Source of the DNA: Sipunculus nudus | Taxonomy: Eukaryota; Annelida; Sipuncula; Golfingiida; Sipunculidae | DNA length: 64,000 nucleotides | Reading direction: 5' to 3' | NCBI GenBank assembly: GCA_026874595.1 | Contig: CM049317.1 | Location: forward strand, 15,184,882 to 15,248,881 | Shown here: positions 48,935 through 60,300 of the stretch, piece by piece | Numbering within the stretch: position 1 is the stretch's first letter | Layout of the letters: each line of letters begins with the position of its first letter | Notes under the pieces: model-generated | Told to the model about the DNA's origin: nothing | Database searches by the model: none | What the model saw: the letters and a program-made list of their open reading frames with translations, nothing else | Position numbers and translations under genes: made by a program

Positions 48935-51900
48935 CCGTCTGTCCGTCTGTCCGTCCGTTAACCAGGCACAAATCGTAACCGCTGGAACTAGAACCTTGTA
49001 ACTTGGGATTCTGAGAGGTCCATAAAAAATCTCCTTGGAAACCAGAAATTAGGTCTCTGTTACCCATATCCTTCGAGCTATGTGGCCCCAAAGTACCCCC
49101 CAGAAAAGTAAAAAATTTCATACAAAAACTTCAATATCTCATTAACTACTTGACTGATGGTCATGATTTTTGGCATACATATTGATCATGAGATGTTACA
49201 TCACTTCCTGCAGACTGGTGGCGCAACCTGTATTTTTCGATTTTTTACGAATTTTTTTCTCTATTTTTGAGACCTTTAAAAATGTGAACATCTGTTAACA
49301 AGGCACAAATCATAAAGACTGGACTTAGAATCTTAATTCTTGACACACTGAGAGGTCCATGAAAAATCTCCTTGGAAACCAGAAATTAGGTCTCTGTTAC
49401 CCATATCCATTCAGCTATCGGGCCCCAAAGTACCCCCCAGAATAGTCAAAAATTTCATACAAAAACTTCAATATCTCATTAACTACATCACTGATGGTCA
49501 TGATTTTCGACATACATATTGATCATGAGATGTTTCATCAGTTTGTGTAGACTGGTGGCGCCACCTGTATTTTTCAATGTTAACGAATTGTTTTCTCCAT
49601 TTTTGAGACCTTTAAGGATGTAGTTATCTGTCAACAGGGTACAAATCGTAACGACTGGACCTAGAATCTTCGTTCTCGACACACAGGGAGACCCATGAAA
49701 AATCTCCTTGGAAACCAGAAATTAGGTCTCTGTTACCCATATCCTTTGAGCTATCGGGCCCCAAAGTACCCCCCAGAATAGTAAAAAATTTCATACAAAA
49801 ACTTCAAAATCTCAATAACTACATCACTGATGGTCTTCATTTTTGGCATACATATTGATCATGAGATGTTCGATCAGTTCCTGCAGACTGGTGGCGCCAC
49901 CTGTACTGTTTGATTTTTTACGATTTTTTCCTCTATTTTTGAGACCTTTGAGGATGCTGTCATATGTTAGCGTGGCACAAATCGTAACGACTGGACCTAG
50001 AATCTTCATTTTCGACAAACTGAGAGACCTATGAAAAGTCTCCATGGAAACCAGAAATTAGGTCTCTGTTACCCATATCCTTTGAGCTATGGGGCCCAAA
50101 ATTACCCCCCAGAATAGTCAAAAATTTCATACAAAAACTTCAATATCTCATTAACTACATCACTGATGGTCATGATTTTCGACATACATATTGATCATGA
50201 GATGTTTCATCAGTTTGTGCAGACTGGTGGCGCCACCTGTATTTTTCAATGTTCATGAATTGTTTTCTCCATTTTTGAGACCTTTAAGGATGTAGTTATC
50301 TGTCAACAGGGTACAAATCGTAACGACTGGACCTAGAATCTTCGTTCTTGACACACAGGGAGACCCATGATAAGTCTCCATGGAAACCTGAAATTTGGTC
50401 TCTGTTACCCATATCCTTTGAGCTATGGCACTCCAAAGTACAGCTCAGAATAATGGAAAATTTGATACAAAAGCTAAAGTATCTGAACAACTAATGCAGA
50501 GATAACCATAATTGTTTGCATGGATATTGATCATGGAGTGTTTCATAAGTTTCTGCAGACTGGTGGCACCACCTGTATTTGTTCGGTTTTTTTTACGAAA
50601 TTTTTCTGTATTGAGACCTTTAAAGATATGAACATCTGTTAACAGGGCACAAATCATAAAAACTGGACCAAGAATCTTCATTCTTGACACACAGGGAGAC
50701 CCATGAAAAGTCTCCATGGAAACTTGAAATTAGGTCTCTGTTACCCATATTCTTTAAGCTGTATGGGTCCAAAATACCCCCCCCCCCATGAATAATGGAA
50801 AATTTGATACAAAAACTGCAGTATTTCAATAACTACAACACTGATGGTCATGATTTTCGGCATACATATTGATCATGAGCTGTTCCATCAGTTTCTGCAG
50901 ACTGGGTGTGCCACCTCAATTTTTTTTTCAAATTTTTACGAATTTTTTTCTTTTTTTTGAGACCTTTAAAGATGTGGTTATCTGTCAACAGGGTACAAAT
51001 CGCAACAACTGGACCTAGAATCTTCATTCTTGTCATGCAAGGAGGCCCATGAAAGGTGCCTGTGGAAACTTGAAATTAGGTCTCTGTTACCCATATCCTT
51101 CAAGCTATAGGACTCCGAAGTATCCCTCAGAATAATGGACAATTTGATACAAAAACTGAAGTATCTGAACAACTAATGCAGAGATCACCATGATTTTTTT
51201 GCATGGATATTGACCATTAAGTGTTTTTATTAGTTTCTGCAGACTGGTGGAGCCACCTGTATTTTTGTATCCGCCAAAACAAAGTTTTGCGGATACTATG
51301 TTTTTGACCGAGTTCCTCCGCCGTGGCGGCGTTCGTTTCCAGAGAGCTCCTCGGAGACTAATGGACCGATTTTTCCCAAACTTACACCTATTATCGGGTC
51401 ACATGTGAACTGGTGCCTAACCAATTTGCATTGACCTCTGACCTTTCCTCTCTATCCAGTGTCCATTTGTGGGTCTGTTTCCACTCATAAACCCTCATAT
51501 CTCGGGAACCGTTTGACCGATCAGGAAATAAAATTGATACAAATGTAGCCCTTGGATTGCTTTATAACATACACAAAAAATGGTGGCGCCACCTGTAACC
51601 ATGTTTGCACAGTGTCCATCTGTTCATCTGCCTTGGGTTAAAATCACTCATATCTCTGCAGTGAATTGACTAATTCACCTGAAATTCGTCATGTGTATAC
51701 ATCCAGGATAGCTTTCTTGATTTTATGACAGGTGGCGCCACCTACGTTCACGTTCACGCTGATGACATCCAAGCTTATATCTTGGGAACCGTTTGACCGA
51801 TCAGGAAATAAAATTTATACAAATGTAGCCCTTTGATAGCTCTGTAACATACACAAAAAATGGTGGCGCCACCTGTAACAATGTTTGCACAGCGTCTGTC

Positions 51901-52622
51901 TGTTAGTCTGCCGTGGCCTAAAATTACACATTTCTCTGTAGTGGTTCAACATAACTGCCTAAAATTTTGCAGGTTTATACATCGTGGACAGCTTTCTTGA
52001 TTTTATGACAGGTGGCGCCACCTACATTCTAGTTAACGCTGGACACATCCAAGCTCATATCTCAGGAACCATTTGACCGATTGGGCCAAAATTGTGCATG
52101 TGTTTAGATCTCACATAGGTCTTTATCATACACAAAACTGGAGGGGTTACCTGGAAAGATTTTTGCACAGTGTTTGTCTGTTTGTCTGCCATGGGCAAAA
52201 ATCGCTCATATACATGTAGTGGTTTGACTTTTCTGCCTAAAATTTTGCAGGTGTATACAACTTGGACAGATTTCTGGATTTGTGGTAGGTGGCACAACCT
52301 ACATACACATTTAGGCTGCAGACATCCATGCTAATATGCAACATACCTCACTCTATTTCCCCTTGCCACTCAATCCATGCCTCACTATCCGATTTTGGCA
52401 GATACATATAGTCACTTGTCGGTTACCCGTATTCTAGTTTTAAAAGTTTACACATTTTTCTCTATTTTTGAGATATATAAATACAGACTAAATCTTGGCC
52501 TGTTGGTTAATCTGTTTGATGCTTCAGTTGAATGGGTATATACTATCATTCTGGTGATAAAATTTCCTTTTGCGAATCTCTTCCCAGTCAGCTGAGCGTC
52601 ATGACCCATGGGTCACTTGTTT
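48852..52622 (+). mobile_element. Family A hairpin-headed repeat, copy 2, with seven modules
   Basis: Head hairpin TAGCTCAGCTGACT (48856-48869), loop GAA, AGTCATCTGAGCTA (48873-48886). A GTCTGTCCGTC zone follows at 48901-48958. Modules of about 335 bp start with a CAGGGCACAAATCGTAAC-like block near 48958, 49292, 49630, 49966, 50303, 50638 and 50984. Three modules carry GGTGGCGCCACC. The 3' end TCAGCTGAGCGTCATGACCC...CTTGTTT matches copy 1. A family B element is inserted at 51265-52440. Minus-strand frames of 62-90 codons follow the modules. Confidence 0.82.
51265..52440 (+). mobile_element. Family B hairpin-headed repeat, copy 3, nested in family A
   Basis: The head GTATCCGCCAAAAC / GTTTTGCGGATAC has loop AAA. 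Two full 280-bp modules with GGTGGCGCCACC lie near 51584, 51729, 51861 and 52010. The end is CCCGTATTCTAGTTT. The host family A module is interrupted after CCACCTGTATT and resumes with TTCTCTATTTTTGAG, so insertion was into a T-rich site. No target duplication longer than the T run is visible, consistent with Helitron/Helentron-style insertion. Confidence 0.8.
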
Positions 52623-53331
52623 CTATGTGTACTTCCCTACACTTTTTAATGCATATCTGTAAAAACAAACCTCATAAAAAAATACCAGATCTGTAGTAAA
52701 AAAATACTACAGTATCAGCAGAGCTGCAGGATTTAATGTCCAGGTAGATGCACCAAAAAAAAAAAAAAAATGGACCTAGGATCTGCATTTGGATATAAAT
52801 TAAATCACCATTGACAGACACACTGACAGACCCACAATGTTGACAATTGAAATTAGGCAGTTAAAATGAAGTATGCAATCTTGATGATCCATTATGGAAT
52901 GATTACAAGATTTATAATTATTCCAAAGGCACGATTTTATAAGCCAGGTATATTTATCATTTAAAGTAATCATGGTTCCTATTTCAGTGGAAACTGTTTT
53001 CAATTAACAACTGCCTTGGCACAGAGCAGGTGTTAAACAGCATCAGGACTGACATCTGGTGGTTATTCAGCTCACTCTTATTAGTGGTGAGTCTGAGCCA
53101 GTACAGTGCTATGGCCTCCGCATCTTTTTACCTGTTTGTATATACAGTTTCTCTGAAAGTTTTCAATAATTAAATTTGTTGAAGGGTGGATAAGACTCCA
53201 GGAATTTGTTATCATCAAAGGGAGTATTGATTAAACTCGCCATGATATCCATGTCTGCCATGTATTTGGTGACATATTGTGTGTGATTTAGTGAATACTG
53301 TATGTAACTATCAATACTCTTATTGTTTCAG
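52623..53331. other. Non-coding DNA upstream of the STAT exon
   Basis: AT-rich, with a 17-base A run at about 52753-52769. It ends in the polypyrimidine/AG acceptor of the STAT exon (TATTGTTTCAG, AG at 53330-53331), so at least its right part is intron. Confidence 0.55.
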
Positions 53332-53479
53332 ACCAGTACACATGCTCAAAGATGTCGCTGTGGGCACGACTACAACACCTTCAGGGGGATGCCATGCGGC
53401 AGATTCAGTCAGCTTACGGCGTCCACTTCCCTATCGAGGTGCGACACTTCTTCGCTCAGTGGATTGAAGATCAGCCATG
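53332..53479 (+). CDS. STAT: STAT transcription factor, first recognised coding exon
   Basis: STAT proteins are latent cytoplasmic transcription factors that JAK kinases phosphorylate after cytokine signalling. They dimerise and act in the nucleus. This exon encodes residues 1-43, the start of the N-terminal oligomerisation domain. ATG 53352 (A at -3) gives MSLWARLQHLQ, followed by YGVHFPIEVRHFFAQWIED ending in QPW. HFPIEVRH and WIE.QPW match vertebrate STAT5 closely, and the MSLW start recalls STAT6. Trp37 and Arg31 fall at the positions conserved in STATs. The acceptor is TTGTTTCAG|AC and the donor ATG|GTGAGT, with the last codon split TG|G. Twenty untranslated bases precede the ATG, including an out-of-frame ATG at 53342. 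The frame is also open upstream to the acceptor, so an N-terminal extension is possible. Confidence 0.88.
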
Positions 53480-53787
53480 GTGAGTTCTGTATTTGTTACC
53501 TGATTGCTGTAAATAAAAAAATCTATATGCATGCCACTTTCCCTTTAGAATAGATACTCACAGGGTTAAAAATTTGGGATTTTACATTTTTTTCAGTGTT
53601 TTGCAAGGATTAAGTTTTTGCAATCTCTGCATATTGAAAACCTACACAAAGTAAACCATTACTATATGAATTATTATATTAAATGGTATGTGCACAAAAA
53701 GAACCGTGACCCAAGGAAACATAATATGAGTTGAAATTATATTTCATTAATGGCAGATAAGATCTGATAACATTTAAACAATTTATA

Positions 53788-54386
53788 GCAATCTCAGAGG
53801 TGCCAACTCTTCTGCATTTTGTGGAATTATTCCGTATTTTAGTTGTTTATTCCGTGATTCCGCCACTAACGGGTAAAATTCCGCATTTGAATGTACTGGG
53901 GAGAAAAATCTGTGTGATTACCTAATCGATCCTAAATTGTATGAATAAATTTGATTTCAGTTTTGAATCGTGAGGGAGGCAAATAAATGGATACCATAAG
54001 CCTGAAAACAGCTTCTTTTCAAAGCTTCTTCCTGTATTTAACTGCATTTCAGATATCATCTGCATTTTCAGACTACTGTGGGTCTCATGACCATGGGGGG
54101 CACCTGCGGACTTTCAGTGCAGACATCACAGAATAAATTCGAATCAGAAGACACGCGTTCACAAGTTTCGGCGGTGTGAAAGGGAGCTCAAAAGTTGCCC
54201 GCCAGTTCATCACCAGTTTTTTTTGTATTTTCCTCTGCTGTACACTTTTATTCCCAAATTTATGTAACCTCTGCAATTTCTGTATGTTTGTGGATGACAA
54301 TAGGCCTAACTTGGTTGGGAACTGAAAGTAACGATGCGCTGTGTGTTTGTCGACAATGCAACTGCAGTAGAAGAAATTCTACTTCA

Positions 54387-54419
<33 letters not shown>

Positions 54420-54551
54420 GATGGGTCTACATAATGGCATTTTAATGATAGGTTGTTTTTTAATGTCATTCCTGAAAATGGGTATAGATTCCTGATTTTG
54501 GACCCTCCCATTCCTGAAAGTCCCTGTTCAATGTTGGCACCTCTGCAATCT
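53788..54551. mobile_element. hAT-type MITE in the STAT intron
   Basis: Perfect 12-bp TIRs AGAGGTGCCAAC (53796-53807) and GTTGGCACCTCT (54533-54544) bound 749 bp. Flanks are GCAATCTC (53788-53795) and GCAATCTT (54545-54552), an 8-bp duplication with one mismatch. Counting one extra base, the TIR reads CAGAGGTGCCAAC, a hAT-like start. No transposase frame remains. A TA microsatellite sits at about 54388-54420. Confidence 0.75.
54388..54420. repeat. TA dinucleotide microsatellite
   Basis: About 14 TA units followed by TGTATATATG, inside the intronic MITE. Confidence 0.9.
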
Positions 54552-54929
54552 TTGAACATACAAGATCAATTATCAATTATTAAATATGTCTTCTACCTTT
54601 CACTGTTGAAACCTCTTATTACTGAAGGTTTCATTTATACAGTAATTCTCCTTATGTGAATATCCTCTATTTTAAACCCTCATAAACACAAAGGAAGCCA
54701 ACAGTATCCTGTAATAAGTACATTCTTTATACAGTAGTCACTCTACACTTATTCTACGACTCCTTCCACTTAATCACTGCTTTCAGTAGTACAGTTTGCT
54801 ACATATATCCCATCAGGGAGTGGGCACAGAGCCAAAGTAGTGGTAAGTAGTTATAGTAAGAATGAAAAGTGACAACTTTGTGAGGAGTGTATGTAACAGA
54901 CCCTATGCCTGGCTGGAAGTATTATCTGG

Positions 54930-55245
54930 TTATTTGCTAGACTATTGCTCTGGGGTAGAGCACCGGACTAAAAGAAGTGAGATTGTGAGTTTGAATATCA
55001 TCCGAGACAGTGAGATTTTTCATTGTCAGCTACCACCCAGGGTGAGTGCAGGCATAATTGGAAGGCTGTGCCCAAACGAGTGCACCTTTTGTGGGTTCCT
55101 TGGTGGAATGCGCCAGCAATGTAGACAATTACACACCAAAGGGCCTACAGATGCAGTAGTCACCAAGCCTGGTTAACACCAGTATATAAAATGAGAGGAA
55201 GCGTGTTATACTGCCTTGTCACATAAAACAAAACTTGAATTGAAT
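54930..55245 (+). mobile_element. tRNA-derived SINE in the STAT intron
   Basis: The stretch TTGCTCTGGGGTAGAGCACC (54943-54962) followed by GGACT looks like a tRNA D-arm/A box (compare TAGCTCAGTGGTAGAGC). GAGTTTGAATATC (about 54986) stands at B-box distance (compare GGTTCGAATCC). A unique body follows, and the tail is TTGAATTGAATTCC (about 55232-55246). The order tRNA-like head, body, short simple tail is SINE architecture. A 104-codon frame across it (54862-55176) is not a gene. Ends are approximate and no clear target duplication was found. Confidence 0.65.
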
Positions 55246-55307
55246 TCCTCCAACAACAAAAAATATTTAAAAAAGTATTATCTCATTATAGCTACAATTT
55301 TTTCCAG

Positions 55308-55464
55308 GCATGAGATTGAGGAAGACAACCAACATCATGAACGACGAGCAGATCAGTTCCTCAAAGCTCTCCTAACCATGATTGACGAGAAGGCTAACGA
55401 GATAACATCAGAAGACATGTTCCTCTTCAAAATTAAACTACAGGAAACTGTACAACAGTTCAAG
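55308..55464 (+). CDS. STAT: STAT transcription factor, second recognised coding exon
   Basis: The first base G completes the Trp43 codon split by the intron, and 52 whole codons follow to Lys95, ending AAG|GTGAGA (phase 0). The peptide HEIEEDNQHHERRADQFLKA, then LLTMIDEKANEITSEDMFLF, then KIKLQETVQQFK corresponds to the helical second half of the STAT N-terminal domain. FLFKIKL aligns with the FLLKIKL stretch of STAT5. Together the exons cover residues 1-95. The coiled-coil, DNA-binding, linker, SH2 and tyrosine regions must lie beyond the window. The following frame is open past the donor to a stop near 55518, but that part (VRTRKSVSNAVYY) is intronic. Confidence 0.88.
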
Positions 55465-57384
55465 GTGAGAACCAGGAAGTCAGTCTCTAATGCAGTTTAT
55501 TATCTTTTGATTATTTAACGTTGACTGAGGGGACTTTTTGATAAATGCCTGTAGATTTAAATTTATGGTACATGCACACCTATACATAATACATGGTACA
55601 TGTTTAACATGTTTAAAGTACTATTTTGTACCCGACTTACCTGTAAAATAAGGAGGAAACTGATGCTTGGTATTGATATGCATTATAGTATGTGTCATTC
55701 TCAGTATCATTAAAGAGATTATAATTTTCAGTTATCATATCATGTGTAAAATGTTGTGACAGTTGTTCAAAACTGCTCTTAAACATAATTTAATCAGTTA
55801 CAATTACATTTTAAAATGTAATCAGTTGTAATTGATTACAATTTTTGATTATTATTACCCCAACATTTACTGAATATCCTAATATCTCATATGTTGGGAT
55901 GGGAGTCCCTATACCTTCATTGTTAAAAACCCAAGTGCCTCGTTTTCTTCCGGCTTTACTATAAACCAGTGTACATGATACTTGGAATACACAGTGCAGA
56001 TGTTTGGAATGTCATAATGTGAACTTGGTTGTCTCCTTTCATTATACCTAACTGTAATGTGTTGTGGCTATAGAAAACAAGGGATTTCCCTGTGAGGCCT
56101 TGGGAGGAGGTGGATACTAGAGTTTGGTATTTCCCTTCTAGTTGGAGCTATTTATAGGCCATTGAATTAAAGTTTCCTCTATAGTACATGAAGTTTAAAG
56201 CTTAATTCAGATTTCTTTTACAACATTGATCTTAAAAATGCCTGAAGTTCGAGCTTCATTTTCTTAAATTTTACAATTTGATTCTAATGTCAATTTTTGT
56301 AATATTTTAATATTTTTTCAACAAAAAAAGTAAGGACGCATTTGCAGATAACTTATCTCCTTTTTACCCTATTCAGCTCTAAATATAGTGAAGTCAAACA
56401 ATTTTTTGCTGTACTTCATTTTCTTGACCCCTGACCTTTTGATGACACTAATGGGTCATGTGACCCAGGTGGAGGTTATTTCAGGGATTTCCCCTTTTTA
56501 ACAGAGCTGTTGGTAATACATTGCATGTCCCAGGCTGTCTCTCAGTCCTAACACACATGGTTTGTTGACTGGAGACTGGCAGCGGAGAGAAGTCCATTCT
56601 TGCAAGGGCTAAATGGTTACATTTCATTGTTTAATTACAGGTACTTGGAAACAGGGCATAAAATAAGTGCTGATAGGGATAGGATATAGCCTAGTTTTTA
56701 TGATGTTGAACTTTAAAGCAGAAGGCCCTCAGTTGAGTCCCAGCAGGAGCATTTAAGGCTGACAGACTGGTTGGCTTCATCTTTGGGATGTTAAAGTTTC
56801 GCAATTTTCAAGTGATCATTGTTTCGCTAGGGCCTCTTTTTCATGATCTCACAATACAACAACCTGCACAGATTAGTCAGTATTATATGAATTAATTATA
56901 TTAAATAATATGTTTGCAAAATTTTTAAGATTGGATTAGGGCCCAAGTAAACATTTGGTCCTTTATTTCCAGATATTAATTCGAAATATCTGATATCATT
57001 CATCATAGCGAGCACTGATTTATGGGTAACATACATGAGCTATTATTATTTATAACATCATCGTTTTGATTTGACTTAAACATTGGGGCTTCTTATTCAC
57101 AAAGGTTTTATTTTCATGATTATTTTCCTCTCTTGAATATCTCAAATTTGAAACAAAAAGACAATCATAGTATTTGAAATATGAGTAGAACTTTAGAGGT
57201 TTGTTTAGTTTTAACATCAGGTTACGACTTCCTGATATCCAGAAGGCTATATATAATTACATATAAACCTGGCTGCAAAGTTGTCAGCAGCATCATACAC
57301 TTAAACCTTATCACCCTGTCCTTTAAACAAATATCATTACTAATTCCATTATCCATAGCTGTTTCATTCATTTAAATATGTAGC
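55465..57384 (+). other. STAT intron, start (continues into satellite)
   Basis: Begins with GTGAGA. No sequence resembling the next STAT exon was found up to the 48-bp satellite. It contains a probable SINE head at about 56690-56770. The rest is AT-rich. Confidence 0.65.
56690..56770 (+). mobile_element. Possible tRNA-like SINE head
   Basis: ATATAGCCTAGTTTTTATGA (A-box region), then AAAGCAGAAGGCCC (anticodon-arm region) and CAGTTGAGTCCCAGC (B-box region, compare GGTTCGAGTCCC) are in tRNA order and spacing. It is degenerate. No acceptor stem closes, so it is not a functional tRNA gene. Confidence 0.4.
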
Positions 57385-60300
57385 TTATGATGTAGATGTA
57401 CATAAAAATATAGATAAAAGTGTAGATAATGATGAAGATGATGATGTTGATGAAGATATAGATAAATATGTAGATATGATGTAGATGACAATATAGATAA
57501 AGCCGTGGTTAATGATGTAGCTGATGATTTACATAAAGATATAGATAAAGCTGTAGACAATGATGTAGATGACAATGTAGATGAAGATATAGATAAAGGT
57601 GAATATAATGATGTAGCTGATGATGTACATAAAGATATAGATAAAGCTGTAGATAATGATGTAGCTGGTGATGTACATAAAGATATAGATAAAGCTGTAG
57701 GGAATGATGTAGCTCACAATGTAGATGAAGATATAGATAAAGCTGTAGATAATGATGTAGCTGGTGATGTACATAAAGATATAGATAAAGCTGTAGGGAA
57801 TGATGTAGCTCACAATGTAGATGAAGATATAGATAAAGCTGTAGATAATGATGTAGCTGATGATGTACATCAAGATATAGATAAAGCTGTAGATAATGAT
57901 GTAGCTGGTGATGTACATAAAGATATAAATAAAGCTGTAGATAATGATGTAGCTGATGATGTACATAAAGCTATAGATAAAGCTGTAGATAATGATGTAG
58001 CTGGTGATGTACATAAAGATATAGATAAAAACTGTAGACAATGATGTAGATGATGATGTACATAAAGATATAGATAAAGGTGTAGGTAATGATGTAGATG
58101 ATGATGTACATAAAGATATAGATAAAGGTGAAGATAATGATGTAGCTGATGATGTACATAAAGATATAGATAATGGTGTAGATAATGATGTAGATGATGA
58201 TGTACATAGAAAAAATAGATAAAACTGTAGACAATGATGTAGATGATGATGTACATAAAGATATAGATAAAGCTGTAGATAATGATGTAGATGATGATGT
58301 ACATAAAGATATAGATAAAGGTGTAGGTAATGATGTAGCTGATGATGTACATTAAGATATAGATAAAGGTGTAGATAATGATGTAGATGATGATGTACAT
58401 AGAAAAAATAGATAAAACTGTAGACAATGATGTAGATGATGATGTACATAAAGATATAGATAAAGCTGTAGATAATGATGTAGATGATGATGTACATAAA
58501 GATATAGATAAAGGTGTAGGTAATGATGTAGCTGATGATGTACATTAAGATATAGATAAAGGTGAAGATAATGATGTAGCTGATGATGTACATAAAGATA
58601 TAGATAATGGTGTAGATGATGATGTACCTGATGATGTACATAGAAAAAATAGATAAAGTTGTCGATAATGATGTAGCTGATGATGTACATAAAGATATAG
58701 ATAAAGGTGTAGATAATGATGTAGCTGATGATGTACATCAAGATATAGATAAAACTGTAGATAATGATGTAGCTGATGATGTACATAAAGATATAGATAA
58801 AGGTGAAGATAATGATGTAGCTGATGATGTACATAAAGATATAGATAATGGTGTAGATAATGATGTACCTGATGATGTACATAGAAAAAATAGAAAAAGT
58901 TGTCGATAATGATGTAGCTGATGATGTACATAAAGATATAGATAAAGCTGTAGATAATGATGTAGATGATGATGTACATAAAGATATAGATAAAGCTGTA
59001 GATAATGATGTACCTTATGATGTACATAGAAAATATAGATAAAGTTGTCGATAATGATGTAGCTGATGATGTACATAAAGATATAGATAAAGATGTAGAA
59101 AATGATGTAGCTGATGATGTACATAAAGATATAGATAAAGGTGTAGATAATGATGTAGCTGATGATGTACATAAAGATATAGATAATGGTGTAGGTAATG
59201 ATGTAGCTCACGATGTACCTAAAGATATAGACAAAGGTGTAGATAATGATGTAGCTGATGATGTACATAAAGATATAGATAAAGCTGTAGATAATGATGT
59301 AGCTGACGATGTACATAAAGATATAGATAAAGATGTAGATAATGATGTAGCTTATGATGTACATAAAGATATAGATAAAGCTGTAGATAGTGATGTAGCT
59401 GACGATGTACATAAAGATATAGATAAAGGTGTAGACAATGATGTAGCTGGTGATGTACATAAAGATATAGATAAAGCTGTAGGTAATGATGTAGCTGACG
59501 ATGTACATAAAGATATAGATAAAGACTTAGATAATGATGTAGCTGATGATGTACATAAAGATATAGATAAAGCTGTAGGTAATGATGTAGCTGACGATGT
59601 ACATAAAGATATAGATAAAGTTGTAGATAATGATGTAGCTGACGATGTACATAAAGATATAGATAAAGATGTAGACAATGATGTAGCTGATGATGTACAT
59701 AAAGATATAGATAAAGGTGTGGACAATGATGTACCTGATGATGTACATAAAGATATAGATAAAGATGTAGATAATGATGTAGCTGATGATGTACATAAAG
59801 ATATAGATAAAGCTGTAGATAATGATGTAGATGATGATGTACATAAAGATATAGATAAAGCTGTAGATAGTGATGTAGCTGACGATGTACATAAAGATAT
59901 AGATAAAGGTGTAGACAATGATGTAGCTGGTGATGTACATAAAGATATAGATAAAGCTGTAGGTAATGATGTAGCTGACGATGTACATAAAGATATAGAT
60001 AAAGACTTAGATAATGATGTAGCTGATGATGTACATAAAGATATAGATAAAGCTGTAGGTAATGATGTAGCTGACGATGTACATAAAGATATAGATAAAG
60101 TTGTAGATAATGATGTAGCTGACGATGTACATAAAGATATAGATAAAGATGTAGACAATGATGTAGCTGATGATGTACATAAAGATATAGATAAAGGTGT
60201 GGACAATGATGTAGATGATGATGTACCTAAAGATATAGACAAAGGTGTAGATAATGATGTGTAGATAATGATGTAGCTGATGATGTACATAAAGATATAG

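Larger units (their letters stand above)
53480..55307 (+). other. STAT intron (1828 bp)
   Basis: Bounded by GTGAGT (53480) and TTTTTTCCAG (AG 55306-55307), phase 2. It carries a hAT-type MITE (53788-54551) and a tRNA-derived SINE (about 54930-55245), with AT-rich unique DNA between them. Frames inside are transposon- or SINE-derived. Confidence 0.85.

Noticed and set aside
53279-53553. 62- and 76-codon frames over the STAT exon
   Set aside because: They are shadows in the other two frames. The STAT peptide is in the third frame and is too short to appear as a long ORF.
54862-55176. 104-codon frame in the STAT intron
   Set aside because: Covers the tRNA-derived SINE, with A-box and B-box-like sequences in frame, and shows no protein similarity.
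56690-56770. Functional tRNA gene
   Set aside because: A- and B-box-like stretches are present but degenerate, and no acceptor stem pairs. A SINE head is the better reading.
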